Notes: a model not told the origin generated them from the letters alone. DNA of 64,000 nucleotides from Sandaracinaceae bacterium (GCA_020633195.1 JACKEC010000016.1:124001-188000), one strand, 5' to 3'; positions 20,307 through 29,116 are shown, counted from the stretch's first letter. Program-made: numbers and translations.

Positions 20307-21173
20307 TCAGCGGGGGAGCAGCTCGGACGGCGCCCGCCCGAACCGCAGCGCGAAGGCGTGGGCGAACGCGCTCGCGTTCTCGTAGCCGACCACCGCGGCG
20401 ATCTCGGCGACGGTCTGGTGCCCCGCCTCGAGCAGCACGAGCGCCTCGTCGAGGCGGCGCATGCGCCAGTACGCGCTCGGCGTGCAGCCGAGCTCGCGCT
20501 TGAACGCGCGCAAGAGCGTGCTCTCGCTCGCGCCCGCGACCCGGGCCAGCGCGGGGATGCTGGCCGGCTCGAAGAGGTGCGCCTCGACGTGGGCGAGCGC
20601 CTTGTCGATCGTCGGCGAGTGGCGCTGCACGAGCGACGCGCGGTCGGCGCCCTCGTCGCGATCGCGCAGGAGGTAGTAGGCCTCCTTCACGATCTCGGCC
20701 TCGAGGAAGCGCGTCGCGTCGTTCTCGAAGCCCTCGCAGACCTGTCGCTCGAAGAGGTAGCGCTGCACGATCTCGTCGACCCACACGGTCCTGGGCAGGA
20801 GCTGCGGCTCGGCGCGCCACCGCGCGTAGCGCGCGCCGTCGAGGTGCACCTTCCGGTAGAGCTCGACGACGTGGTCGAACAGCGGCGGGTGGGCCGTCGC
20901 GAGCAACACGCGCGCGCCGGGAGTCCGGGCGCGCAGGCGGACCCGCGAGCGCGTCGGGGCGAGGCCCCAGTGCGTCCTGTCGAGCGGGATCGTCTGCCCG
21001 CGCACGTCCGCCTCGATCACCGAGGTCCGCAGGGGGAACAGGATCATCACGCCGGTCGTGTCGACCCGCAGCGGGCGATCGGGCGCGAGCCCCTCGACGC
21101 GCAGCTCCATCACCCCGCCGCGGAGGTCGAGCCGCTCCACGGGCGGCGCGGGCGCCTGGCGCCGCCGCAGCAT
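20307..21173 (-). CDS. AraC-family transcriptional regulator
   Basis: 288 residues. The N-terminal half is an effector or dimer domain with no clear family signature (VMILFPLRTSVIEADVRGQ). The C-terminal 95 residues form the double helix-turn-helix: SIPALARVAGASESTLLRAFK then LGCTPSAYWRMRRLDEALVLL and TVAEIAAVVGYENASAFAHAF. The start MLRRRQAP at 21173 is preferred; upstream in-frame codons would run into the divergent promoter region. Placed between isoamylase and alpha-amylase, it probably controls both in response to a starch sugar, by inference. Confidence 0.9.
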   Translation of the reverse strand: MLRRRQAPAPPVERLDLRGGVMELRVEGLAPDRPLRVDTTGVMILFPLRTSVIEADVRGQTIPLDRTHWGLAPTRSRVRLRARTPGARVLLATAHPPLFDHVVELYRKVHLDGARYARWRAEPQLLPRTVWVDEIVQRYLFERQVCEGFENDATRFLEAEIVKEAYYLLRDRDEGADRASLVQRHSPTIDKALAHVEAHLFEPASIPALARVAGASESTLLRAFKRELGCTPSAYWRMRRLDEALVLLEAGHQTVAEIAAVVGYENASAFAHAFALRFGRAPSELLPR

Positions 21174-21298
21174 TGACGGATCCTCCGGCTCCGTTGCCGG
21201 ACGCGCGGGGGTCGACGCCGCGGCGCGTTTGCTACGTCGAGTCGGGGGAGCGCGTCGGGACATTCTTCGCTAGAGCCTCTCCTCGGAGCCACCGCATC
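21174..21298. promoter_or_regulatory. Divergent promoter region, AraC and alpha-amylase
   Basis: 125 nt between two oppositely directed starts. It holds a short inverted motif (TCCGGCTCCGTTGCCGGA, 21183-21200) near the AraC start and TTCGCTAGAGCC about 25 nt before the amylase start. No consensus -35/-10 pair is evident. This is the natural site for AraC regulator binding. Confidence 0.4.
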
Positions 21299-22978
21299 GT
21301 GCCGCGCCCAGCCCTCCTCGGACAACTCGCCCTGCTCGCGACCGCCTGCACGTCGGGCACGCCGGGCGGCTCGTTCGTGTTCGACGCGGGCACGCCGCCG
21401 CCGCCGCCGGACGCGACGGTGCGGTTCCGGGACGCCGCGACGCCCGACGCGGGTGGGGAGATCGACGCGGCGCTCCTCGACGCCGGCGCGCCCGAGGCCG
21501 CGTCGTGGGAGGCCGCGTCGATCTACCTCTTGATGGTCGACCGCTTCGCCGACGGCGCACCCGACCCGGACCCGGCCGACGACCCCTGCTTCGACCCCGC
21601 GAACCCGCGGCGCTTCCACGGCGGCGACCTCGTCGGCCTGCGCGCGCGGCTCGACTACCTCCAGGCGCTCGGCGTCGACACGCTCTGGGTGACGCCGCTG
21701 ACGCGTCAAATCGGGTTGCGTGGTGAGGAGTGCGGCTACCATGGCTACTGGACCGACGCGACCGCGCCGGACGACGGCGCCCTCGAGCCGCGGCTGGGCA
21801 CCGACGAGGACCTCCACGCGCTCCTCGACGACCTGCACGCGCGCGGCATGCGCCTGATCCTGGACATGGTCGTCAACCACCCCGGCTACGACGCGCCGGT
21901 GACGCGGAGCCACCCGGCCTGGTTCCACCCCGTGGACGGCTGCGAGCGCCTCGGCGACCCGGACCAGACGTGCCCGCTCGCGCGGCTCCCCGACTACGAC
22001 CAGGACGTCCCCGAGGTCGCCGACTACCTGACCGCGCAGAGCCTCGGCTGGCTCGCGCGCTTCGACGTCGACGGCGTCCGCATGGACACCGTGAAGCACG
22101 TCCCGTTGTCCTTCTTCGCCGACCGCTGGATCCCCGCGGTGCGCGACGCGCGCGGCGCCGACCTCTACCTCCTCGGCGAGCTGTTCGACGAGGGCGCGTA
22201 CGCCACCCAGCGCCCCTACCTCGACGCGGGCTTCGACGGCCTCTTCGACTTTCGTCTCCGCCGCGCGCTCGTCGACGGCCTCGGTCGGGACGGCACCCTC
22301 GACGCCGTCGCGGTCCGCGTCGCCGAGGCCGTCCGTGAGCTCGGCCCCGAGCGCGCGCGCCTGCGCAGCCTCTTCCTCGAGAACCACGACGTCCCGCGCT
22401 ACGCGACCGAGATCCAGGCGCCGACCCCCGAGCTCGCGGTCGCCCGACAGCGGCTCGCGATCGGGGTGCTGATGACCACGCCGGGCATCCCGCAGCTCTA
22501 CGCCGGCGGCGAGCTGGGCATGGCCGGCGCGTGGCCGGACAACCGGCGCGACTTCCCCGCGTGGGGCTTCGACCCGTCGTCCCGCGGCCCGCGCGAGGGC
22601 TACCTCGGCGACCCCGCCGACACCTTCGCGCTCACCCACGACCTCCTCGCGCTTCGCCGCGAGCTGCCGGCGCTGCACGCGGGTGGCTACGCCGAGCTGT
22701 GGCGCCCCGGCGGCTCGGGCGTGCCGCTCTACGCGTTCGTCCGCGACCACGGCGACGCGCCGGTCGTCGTGACGATGAGCACCGGAGAGGTTCGCCAGCG
22801 CCTCCCAATCCGGACCAACCCCGGCCTCGACGCGGCGACCCAGGCGGCGCTCGTGGACGGGACCGTCCTCGAGGATCGCCTCGGTCGAGCCACCGGCGCC
22901 CGCGCGGTGGTGGTCGACGGCGAGCTCGAGGTGGAGCTCCCCGCGCACGCCGTCGCGGTGTGGGCGTTGCCGCGCTGA
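21299..22978 (+). CDS. Alpha-amylase-type GH13 lipoprotein
   Basis: 559 residues from GTG 21299 (PRPALLGQLALLATACTSG, lipobox ATAC, Cys16). A longer reading upstream into the AraC start region does not look like a signal peptide. A Pro/Asp-rich linker precedes the catalytic barrel: IYLLMVDRFADG, region I LILDMVVNHPG, region II FDVDGVRMDTVKHV (nucleophile Asp), region III LYLLGELFDEG (Glu) and region IV FLENHDVPRY. A C-terminal beta domain ends VAVWALPR. It would cut alpha-1,4 bonds of starch at the cell surface, complementing the isoamylase encoded on the other strand. Confidence 0.93.
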   Translation: MPRPALLGQLALLATACTSGTPGGSFVFDAGTPPPPPDATVRFRDAATPDAGGEIDAALLDAGAPEAASWEAASIYLLMVDRFADGAPDPDPADDPCFDPANPRRFHGGDLVGLRARLDYLQALGVDTLWVTPLTRQIGLRGEECGYHGYWTDATAPDDGALEPRLGTDEDLHALLDDLHARGMRLILDMVVNHPGYDAPVTRSHPAWFHPVDGCERLGDPDQTCPLARLPDYDQDVPEVADYLTAQSLGWLARFDVDGVRMDTVKHVPLSFFADRWIPAVRDARGADLYLLGELFDEGAYATQRPYLDAGFDGLFDFRLRRALVDGLGRDGTLDAVAVRVAEAVRELGPERARLRSLFLENHDVPRYATEIQAPTPELAVARQRLAIGVLMTTPGIPQLYAGGELGMAGAWPDNRRDFPAWGFDPSSRGPREGYLGDPADTFALTHDLLALRRELPALHAGGYAELWRPGGSGVPLYAFVRDHGDAPVVVTMSTGEVRQRLPIRTNPGLDAATQAALVDGTVLEDRLGRATGARAVVVDGELEVELPAHAVAVWALPR

Positions 22979-23047
22979 GGGGCGGGCGCAGGTCGGGGGC
23001 GACGGGCACGGGCACGAGCGGAGAGCGCGCTGTCCGACAGAACAGGA

Positions 23048-24139
23048 TCAGGCCGCGGACCACGCGTCGCCATATGCGGCGCCTCGACGACGGGCTCGGT
23101 CTTGGCGGAGTGCGCGCGCACGTGGACCGAGCGCGGCGGCCCGGTCCGGCTTGTCCGCGAGGGGCCCCTTGGTCGAGAGCTTGTCCGCGAGGGCATGGCT
23201 CGGCACGAGACGGCAGCCGGGCCGTGCGGCCGGCCCGCGGGTCATCCCCTCGAGCAGGGAGATCGCCCGCTCGAGCTCCTCGGCGCTCCGACCCATCGCC
23301 ACGATCGGCGCCGCGTGCCCGAGGCCGCAGCCGTCCACGAGGAGCGCTCGCGCGTAGCCGCCGCCCCAGGTCGATCGATCCGACGGGATCGCCTCGCCCA
23401 GGATCGAGATCTTGCGGGGCCGCCGCTCCCAACGTCGCAGCGGCCCATGGTTGGGCTCGCCGATCACGACCGCCACCCGTAGGTCGCCTGGCGAGTGGAT
23501 CTCCGCGACCATCTCGGCGCCGTCGGTGAGGCCCGAGGGAACGCGCGCGAGCGGCCGCCCCTGCGTCGTGAAGCCGAGGTGACCGCCGTGCGCGTAGATG
23601 CGCTCACCTCCCTGCGGGGGAAGGGGGCGCAGCGCGTCGATGAGATCGGTGGCCTCGGTATCGGGCCCAGGAAGCACGAGGAGATACCTACCGTCGGGGT
23701 GCTCGAGCAGGTAGGCCCTCGGCTCTCCGTCGTCGCAGTCGAACGAGACTCGGCGCCCTCCGTCGGGTCCGCGGGTCTCCTCGTGGATCAGGCAGTGGGG
23801 GCCCCGCGACGCATGCATGGGCGCGATCCAGTGAAGCTCGCTCGCCACGCGGCCGAGCCGCGCGGAGTCGATCTCGCCCGCGCTCGCCGTCTCGACCAGC
23901 CCCAGGAAGAGGCGGTCCGGGTCGCGGGCGTCATACAGGCCCGGCCAGCGCCCGTCCCCCCGGATCGCCCACCCGGGCGCCGTGAACGTCCAGCGCCCTT
24001 CCCAGACCACGCGTCGAGGGACGTCGGGACGGACGCCCAGCGCCTCGTTGACTCGCTCGAGCAGGCTGCGCTGCGCATTGGCGCGGGCTGGCATCGCGAC
24101 GAGACAGAGCGCGCACAGCGGGATGGCCAGGTTCCTCAC
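23048..24139 (-). CDS. Secreted hypothetical protein
   Basis: 363 residues with signal peptide MRNLAIPLCALCLVAMPARANAQ. The mature part is mixed alpha/beta, with motifs such as RWTFTAPGWAIRGDGRWPG, LHWIAPMHASRGPHC and GGGYARALLVDGCGLGHA. No family is recognised. The last 50 residues become Arg/Ala-rich. The start overlaps the stop of the upstream frameshifted protease gene by 4 nt (ATGA-type at 24136-24139), so the two belong to one operon. The 69 nt between its end and the convergent amylase hold only GC-rich filler with a GGGCACGGGCACGAGC hexamer-like fragment. Confidence 0.65.
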   Translation of the reverse strand: MRNLAIPLCALCLVAMPARANAQRSLLERVNEALGVRPDVPRRVVWEGRWTFTAPGWAIRGDGRWPGLYDARDPDRLFLGLVETASAGEIDSARLGRVASELHWIAPMHASRGPHCLIHEETRGPDGGRRVSFDCDDGEPRAYLLEHPDGRYLLVLPGPDTEATDLIDALRPLPPQGGERIYAHGGHLGFTTQGRPLARVPSGLTDGAEMVAEIHSPGDLRVAVVIGEPNHGPLRRWERRPRKISILGEAIPSDRSTWGGGYARALLVDGCGLGHAAPIVAMGRSAEELERAISLLEGMTRGPAARPGCRLVPSHALADKLSTKGPLADKPDRAAALGPRARALRQDRARRRGAAYGDAWSAA

Positions 24140-24916
24140 CGACCCGTCCGGAATCGGCCCGGTGGCGCATCGCGACGCACTACGAAGTACCTTTGCCCTT
24201 CGACGATGGTCTCACCCAGGTCTCGCGCCGCCCAGGCCGGCGCCGCCATCTGGACCGCGAGCGGAGCGCCTATCCATGCGCGACCACCCGTGAAACGCCG
24301 ATTCCTTCCAGCGGAGAATCGATCACCTCTCACATCGGCCATGATGTTGAACCGAAGTCCGGGAGGGCTGTGGGTGATGTAGCGATCATTGTTCGGCTCG
24401 CGATGCTCCCGCGCGGAGCCATCCTCGTAGGCGTCTCCGATGCCCAACAGGTGGCCGACCTCGTGGGCTAGGACGAGAGAGCGCGCAGGCCCAAGCGCAT
24501 CAGCCTCGATGTTGGGGGGGGGTCCAGGCGACGATCCCTGAACGGGTCCGCGATCGTGTCCCCCCGAGCCCAGCCGCGCCGACCATGACGAAGGCGAGAC
24601 CAGACCGAAATCGTGCCTGTGCCTGCAGGGAGCGAATCACCGTGAACCAATCATCGGCGCTTTGAAACGCCACCTCCAAACCGGGAGGCGGGTCCGCTGG
24701 AGCAACCGTAACATTGAAGCGAACGACGATCGGCCGACCATAGAGGGACGCGACCTCGCGCTGCCGGTTCCACCATCTCGCCTGCCGCTGCGCGACCGAG
24801 AGGAACAGGTGCCAGTCATCTGCGGCGCGAAGCTCGGGGTGAACGAGCCGTAGATGCACCGTTGCCTCGAAGTCAATCCACTTTCGGCCCTCATCGATCT
24901 GCCAGAACACGCTCAT
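24136..24916 (-). pseudogene. Zinc metalloprotease-like gene broken at a G9 run
   Basis: As printed the gene is split. The first 138-codon part (24916-24500) begins MSVFWQIDEGRKWIDFEATV and ends at TGA soon after a run of nine C on the coding strand (plus-strand G9, 24514-24522). One nucleotide fewer in that run would join it to a frame reading SLVLAHEVGHLLGIGDAYEDG and on to 24136, giving a 259-residue product; the total span of 781 nt is exactly one base too long. HEVGHLLGIGD is the HExxHxxGxxD zinc site of metzincin-like proteases. No signal peptide is visible. It is followed with overlap by the 23048-24139 gene. A sequencing error or phase variation is possible. Confidence 0.72.
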
Positions 24917-25052
24917 GGAACCTCCTCTTGGGACAGCACGAGGCTATCGGTAGGCCCCCGAAACGGTTTCGTCATGCAGCGAGCTACCGTCGCTCCCGCC
25001 TCCGCGAGCTCGTGCGCGGCTGACGGAGCCGCGCGAGGGCCTGGGTCGTGAC

Positions 25053-25074
25053 GTGTCCCACGCACGTGTGACAC
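25053..25074. promoter_or_regulatory. Imperfect 22-nt inverted repeat, possible operator
   Basis: GTGTCCCAC, GCAC, GTGTGACAC: the 9-nt arms match at 8 positions. It lies in the 238-nt region between the divergent 24916 and 25155 starts, about 80 nt before the latter. Possible binding site for an unknown regulator of either gene. Confidence 0.4.
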
Positions 25075-25154
25075 ACGCCCGCGTGCCCGCGCGTCGATAA
25101 CCGCTCTCGTCTGTACGTTCGCGGCTGGAATACGACTTGCTCGTGTGCGCGGAC

Positions 25155-25859
25155 ATGTGCCTCCGACCTCTCCGCGCAGCGCTCCTCGTCCTGATGGCCT
25201 CGGGCCTCCCGTCGACCGCCGCGGCGCAGCCCGTCGCCGATGGTCCCTTCTCCTTCGGGATGCAGACCGGCCTGGACGTCGTCTTCGAAGACCCGGTCTT
25301 CATGGTCCAGACGGGGCCGGTCGCCCACGTGCGCTTCGACGCCGAGCACTCGATGCGCCTCTTCGTCGGCTACGCCTACGCGAGGAACCTGGAGCCGCAG
25401 CCCCTCTCCACGGAGGAGGCTCCGCCCCTGGTGACGCCCGATGGCACGGTCGTCTCGACGACCTCCACGGGACCGACCTGGCGCGACCGCCACATGTTCT
25501 CGCTCCGTCTCAGCGAGGGCTACAGCTTCGATCCCGTCGTCGAGGGGCGCCTGTTCGGCGAGCTCCGCTTCGTCGCCGCGCGCGCCGACGCCGTGCCGCC
25601 CGCCTCTGTCGACGTGGCCACCCCGGCGGGCACGATCCCCATCGACGACGGACGTCCCGAGCGCTGGCTCACGGACTGGTCGCTGGGTGGCGGCACGGAG
25701 TGGATCGTCCGGCCCGAGGCTTCACGGCGGCTCGAGCTCGGTGTCTCGCTCGGCGCCGCGGCGGTCGCCACCGACACCTACGATCCGGCGGGGAACCCGC
25801 GAACGTCCTGGAGCCCACGCGTGTACGGCGGCGTCTGTGTGGGTTGGCTCTTCTTCTGA
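25155..25859 (+). CDS. Outer-membrane beta-barrel-like protein
   Basis: 234 residues. ATG 25155 gives MCLRPLRAALLVLMASGLPSTAAAQ, a signal peptide with cleavage after AAAQ; a TTG 18 nt upstream is also in frame. The mature chain alternates short amphipathic strands (FSFGMQTGLDVVF, VAHVRFDAEHSMRLFVGYAYAR, MFSLRLSEGYSF, LEGVSLG-like) and ends YGGVCVGWLFF with a C-terminal Phe, typical of outer-membrane barrels. An 8- or 10-strand barrel is likely. Ligand unknown. Convergent with the next gene. Confidence 0.75.
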   Translation: MCLRPLRAALLVLMASGLPSTAAAQPVADGPFSFGMQTGLDVVFEDPVFMVQTGPVAHVRFDAEHSMRLFVGYAYARNLEPQPLSTEEAPPLVTPDGTVVSTTSTGPTWRDRHMFSLRLSEGYSFDPVVEGRLFGELRFVAARADAVPPASVDVATPAGTIPIDDGRPERWLTDWSLGGGTEWIVRPEASRRLELGVSLGAAAVATDTYDPAGNPRTSWSPRVYGGVCVGWLFF

Positions 25860-25881
25860 GGCGCTCTTCGCGCCGCCAGCG

Positions 25882-26625
25882 CTACTCCGCCGACCCCTCC
25901 ATCGCCGCCCCCAGGCCGCCGCCGATCGCCGCCTCGCCGCCCGCGGTGGGCGTCTCCCCGGCCGGCGCGTCGCAGATGCGCCATACGCCGCCGAGGTCGA
26001 CGAAGTGGCCGTGCGCGCGGTGGTCGAGGACCCGCCGCTCGGGGGAGTCGGTGGTCCCGAGCAGCAGCGCGACCTGCGGACCCTGGGACACGAACGGGAC
26101 ACGGATCCACTCCCAGGCGACAGAGCCCTGGTGCGTCAGCTCGATGACGGGGACGGTCGGCGAGTCGGGGAGGGCCGCGCCCTCGAGGCGCACCACGAGC
26201 TGGCCGATCGAGCGCTCGCCCTGCCGGTGCGCGACCATGAGGACGTAGGGCTGCCCCGCCTGGACCTGCATGGTGTTCCGGAGCGCGCCGCCGATCGGGA
26301 TCGAGCTGTACTGCGTGTCGGCGGGCGCGGTCGGGACGTGCTCGTCCCACGGGTTGCCACGCACCTGGATCATCTGCGCGTCGGGGGGGCCGACGGTGGT
26401 CCAGCCCTCGACCTCGTGGAGGGTCCGCTGCGCGGTCATCCCGCGGAGCTCGGGCGCCTCGAAGCCCATGTTCGGCATCTGGCCGTGGCCGTCGGGGCAC
26501 GCGGTGGCCATCAGCTCGGTCTGCGCCAGCTCCGACGTCGGCGGGCCGGAGACGAGCGGCGGCTCGAGCGAGCCGCAGGCCGGCAGGAGGAGCAGGACGG
26601 CGGCGCAAAGTGTCTTGCAATTCAT
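25882..26625 (-). CDS. Lipoprotein, hypothetical
   Basis: 247 residues beginning MNCKTLCAAVLLLLPACGS (lipobox LPAC, Cys17). The central part looks like a jelly-roll or carbohydrate-binding type beta domain (MIQVRGNPWDEHVP, GQPYVLMVAHRQGERSIGQLVV, VAWEWIRVPFVSQGPQVALLLG); this assignment is inference. The C-terminal 30 residues are Gly/Ala-rich. Its ATG overlaps the TGA of the OmpA-lectin gene (ATGA at 26622-26625), so both are translated together and may act on the same surface ligand. Confidence 0.7.
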   Translation of the reverse strand: MNCKTLCAAVLLLLPACGSLEPPLVSGPPTSELAQTELMATACPDGHGQMPNMGFEAPELRGMTAQRTLHEVEGWTTVGPPDAQMIQVRGNPWDEHVPTAPADTQYSSIPIGGALRNTMQVQAGQPYVLMVAHRQGERSIGQLVVRLEGAALPDSPTVPVIELTHQGSVAWEWIRVPFVSQGPQVALLLGTTDSPERRVLDHRAHGHFVDLGGVWRICDAPAGETPTAGGEAAIGGGLGAAMEGSAE

Positions 26626-28487
26626 CGGCGGCTCCCGAGGTGTCCGTACTGGAGGCAGGTCCTGGCGATCTGGGTGAACTCGCCGCGGTGCTCCTGGACG
26701 CACGCCTGGGCGGAGCCCGGGCTGGCGCCGGGCGCAGCGAGGCAGAGGTCCACGACCCACGTCGTCATGCAGGCGCAGGTCGCGTCGATGCTGTCGGCGA
26801 TGTAGCGCTCGACCGGGTTCGCGCGCCGGAGGCAGTCGGCGTACTCCGCGTTCCAGCCGCGGATCTGCGCGTCGTCGGGCGGGCCGAGCTGGGCCACCCC
26901 GTTGGGCAGCCCGAGGGTGGCCAGGCCGCCGTACCGAGCGCAGCGCTGACCGATGAGGGCGGTGAGCGCGTCGCGCCGCTGGTGGATGCAGCCCAGGGTC
27001 TCGGTGTCCGTGTCGCCGCCGCACTCGTCCATGAACACCGTGGCGGCGCAGGCGGCGAGGTAGTGGTTGCCCTGCGACGAGGGGGTCTGCATCCACTGGC
27101 GGACCATGCTCGTCCAGATCTCGGACCGCCTCCGCGCCAACGCGCGCGACGCGTCGGCGGGGCGCTCGCAGACGAAGCCGCTCGAGAAGACGCTCCCGTT
27201 CTGGCGTCGCCACGGCCCCGGATCGCTGCAGGCGATGTCGTTCCAGCCGCCGCCGCAGTCGACCGGCCAGGTGTGCACGCAGTCCTCGCCTCCGCCGGAG
27301 TCGTTCGGCTCGTTCGGGCACCAGGGCGCGAACGACGCGGGCGTGTTGTCTCCCCACGCGTACTGGCCCTCGACGAAGAGGTCGTTGTTGCCGAGCCAGT
27401 AGCGACGATCCCGACCGCCCCCTGGCGTCGCCAGCGACAGCTGCTGGACGAAGCCCTGCTCGCTCGCGTCGCGGACCGTGGCGAGGTCCCAGCCGAAGCC
27501 GATCTCGCGGCACGAGCGCCGCGCGCCGGGCTGGTTCGTCTCGAGGTTGCACGCGACGTAGGCGGTACCGCTCGGCGAGACCGCCTCGACGCAGGCGGGG
27601 CTCAGGGTCCGCTCGACCGTGGTCGCCGCCGGCGCCGCGACGGCGGCTTGCACCTCGTCTCGCTCGACGATGACGAAGTCCACGCGCCGGTTGCGCTGAT
27701 GACACTCCTCGGCGTCGTCGCTGCAGAGGGGGCGCGTCTCGCCGAAGCCGACGTGGTCGAGGGTCTGCGCGACGCCCGCGCCCTGGAGCCAGGCCACCAC
27801 CGACTCCGCGCGTTCTCGGCTGAGGCGAAGGTTGTCGGCGTCGTTGCCGCGCACGTCGGTGTGCCCCTCGATCTGCACGCGGCGGATCTCCGGGTGCGCG
27901 CCGAGGACATCGCGGAGCTGCGTGAGGATCGGGGTAGACTCGTCGAGGATCCGCGCGCTGCCGGACTCGAAGAGGATCCGCTGGTTGATCTCGATGCGGT
28001 TCCCGGTGACCACCGCGCGCGCCTCCTGCGTCTCGGTGATCCGCGTCAGGTAGACCGCGTGGACGGCGCCCTCGGTCAGGTCTGCGGCGCGGTCCGCCAC
28101 CGCCGGGACCGCCGCGGGGGCGCCCCGATCGAGCGGCACCACCGTCATCGAGCGCAAGAGGATCCGCGACGGACCGGTGATCGCCAGCCCGCGCCCCTGC
28201 GCGAGCTCGCGGCCGCGGCAGTCGGTCACGCGGATGTCCCAGGAGACCGGTCGGTAGATCCCGAACGCGCGGACCTGGCCTGGGTTCACCACCTCCCGTC
28301 GCCGGAGCCAGTCCGTGCCCCAGTTGGGATCGGTCGACGGCCCCATGTATACGAAGCAAACCGTCTGGCCCAGGTCGTTGGCGACCTCGAGCGTGATGTC
28401 GCCACCGTAGACGACGTGACTGCGCGCGCGGCCGCAGCCGACGAGCGCGATGAGCCCCAGGACCAGGGCGGCCGTTCCCCCACGCAT
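26622..28487 (-). CDS. OmpA-domain plus C-type lectin-domain lipoprotein
   Basis: 621 residues. MRGGTAALVLGLIALVGC is a lipoprotein signal (Cys18). An N-terminal beta domain (20-150) is followed by an OmpA-like peptidoglycan-binding domain (about 160-280: NQRILFESGSARIL, QIEGHTDVRGNDADN, LSRERAESVVAWL, QRNRRVDFVIV). A C-type lectin-like domain follows (about 310-450: SCREIGFGWDLATVRD, RYWLGNNDLFVEGQYAWGD, CPNEPNDSGGGEDCV, GGWNDIACSD, GFVCERP). It carries both the EPN and WND calcium/sugar-binding motifs. A Cys-rich helical tail completes the protein. It would tether a calcium-dependent sugar-binding head to the cell wall. Coupled to the downstream lipoprotein gene. Confidence 0.88.
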   Translation of the reverse strand: MRGGTAALVLGLIALVGCGRARSHVVYGGDITLEVANDLGQTVCFVYMGPSTDPNWGTDWLRRREVVNPGQVRAFGIYRPVSWDIRVTDCRGRELAQGRGLAITGPSRILLRSMTVVPLDRGAPAAVPAVADRAADLTEGAVHAVYLTRITETQEARAVVTGNRIEINQRILFESGSARILDESTPILTQLRDVLGAHPEIRRVQIEGHTDVRGNDADNLRLSRERAESVVAWLQGAGVAQTLDHVGFGETRPLCSDDAEECHQRNRRVDFVIVERDEVQAAVAAPAATTVERTLSPACVEAVSPSGTAYVACNLETNQPGARRSCREIGFGWDLATVRDASEQGFVQQLSLATPGGGRDRRYWLGNNDLFVEGQYAWGDNTPASFAPWCPNEPNDSGGGEDCVHTWPVDCGGGWNDIACSDPGPWRRQNGSVFSSGFVCERPADASRALARRRSEIWTSMVRQWMQTPSSQGNHYLAACAATVFMDECGGDTDTETLGCIHQRRDALTALIGQRCARYGGLATLGLPNGVAQLGPPDDAQIRGWNAEYADCLRRANPVERYIADSIDATCACMTTWVVDLCLAAPGASPGSAQACVQEHRGEFTQIARTCLQYGHLGSRR

Positions 28488-28570
28488 GGCGCCACCCTAT
28501 CCACCTCGAGGATCCCCGCCTCCCCATGGACATGGGGGGCGAGCGCGACCTGGACACCTGTCGCTGCGAG

Positions 28571-28585
28571 TGATAGTCGTTATCA
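28571..28585. promoter_or_regulatory. Fur-like box
   Basis: TGATAGTCGTTATCA matches the classic 7-1-7 Fur box TGATAATnATTATCA at all but two positions. It lies 15 nt before the proposed TTG start at 28600 and 84 nt before the divergent OmpA-lectin start, so iron (or another metal through a Fur paralogue) might control either gene. Regulator identity is inference. Confidence 0.45.
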
Positions 28586-28599
28586 ACACGAGGTGCCCC

Positions 28600-29088
28600 T
28601 TGTCCTGGTTCGTGCTGCTCCGTTGGATCCACATCCTCGCGGCCACCGCTTGGTTCGGTGAGGTCGTCACGATCAACCTGGTGCTCGTACCGGCGGTGAG
28701 CCGGATGACCGCCTCGGAGCGCGCGCTGACGCTGGGGCGCATCTTCCCTCGCATCTTTCGGCTCGCGTCGATCCTCTCTGGCACCGCCGCGGTGACTGGG
28801 CTGACCATGTTCGCCATCAAGTTCTGGGGGAACTGGCTGCTCTTGTTCGGGACCTGGAGCGGCCGCGCGATCCTCGCCGGCGCGACGCTCGGCGCGGCGC
28901 TCACGCTGTTCCACTTCTTCCTCGAGCCGCGTCTCGGCGAGATGATCTGCGTCGCGGAGAAGGAGCCCGACGGCGAGCTGATCACGAAGATCGTGCGGCT
29001 CCTGAGGATCATCCCGCGGGCGGGCCTCGGCGTGATCGGCGCGATCGTGCTCCTGATGATGATCGGCGCGCGCGGCCTCCCGCTCTGA
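28600..29088 (+). CDS. Four-helix membrane protein, CopD/DUF2269-like
   Basis: 162 residues if started at TTG 28600 (MSWFVLLRWIHILAATAWFGEVV), which has GAGG seven nt upstream. A GTG at 28570 is also in frame but falls on the Fur-like box. Four hydrophobic helices are visible: LLRWIHILAATAWFG, LASILSGTAAVTGLTMF, AILAGATLGAALTLFHFF and GLGVIGAIVLLMMIGA. The RWIHILAATAWFG opening (His in helix 1) resembles CopD and related small membrane proteins tied to copper or haem. Function is inferred only from that resemblance. Confidence 0.72.
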   Translation: MSWFVLLRWIHILAATAWFGEVVTINLVLVPAVSRMTASERALTLGRIFPRIFRLASILSGTAAVTGLTMFAIKFWGNWLLLFGTWSGRAILAGATLGAALTLFHFFLEPRLGEMICVAEKEPDGELITKIVRLLRIIPRAGLGVIGAIVLLMMIGARGLPL

Positions 29089-29116
29089 CGCCTCCTCGCG
29101 GGGGAAGCCGAGTAGG

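Noticed and set aside
22979..23047. Rho-independent terminator between convergent amylase and secreted-protein genes
   Set aside because: Only a short CTGTCCGACAG motif and no T-run; too weak to call.
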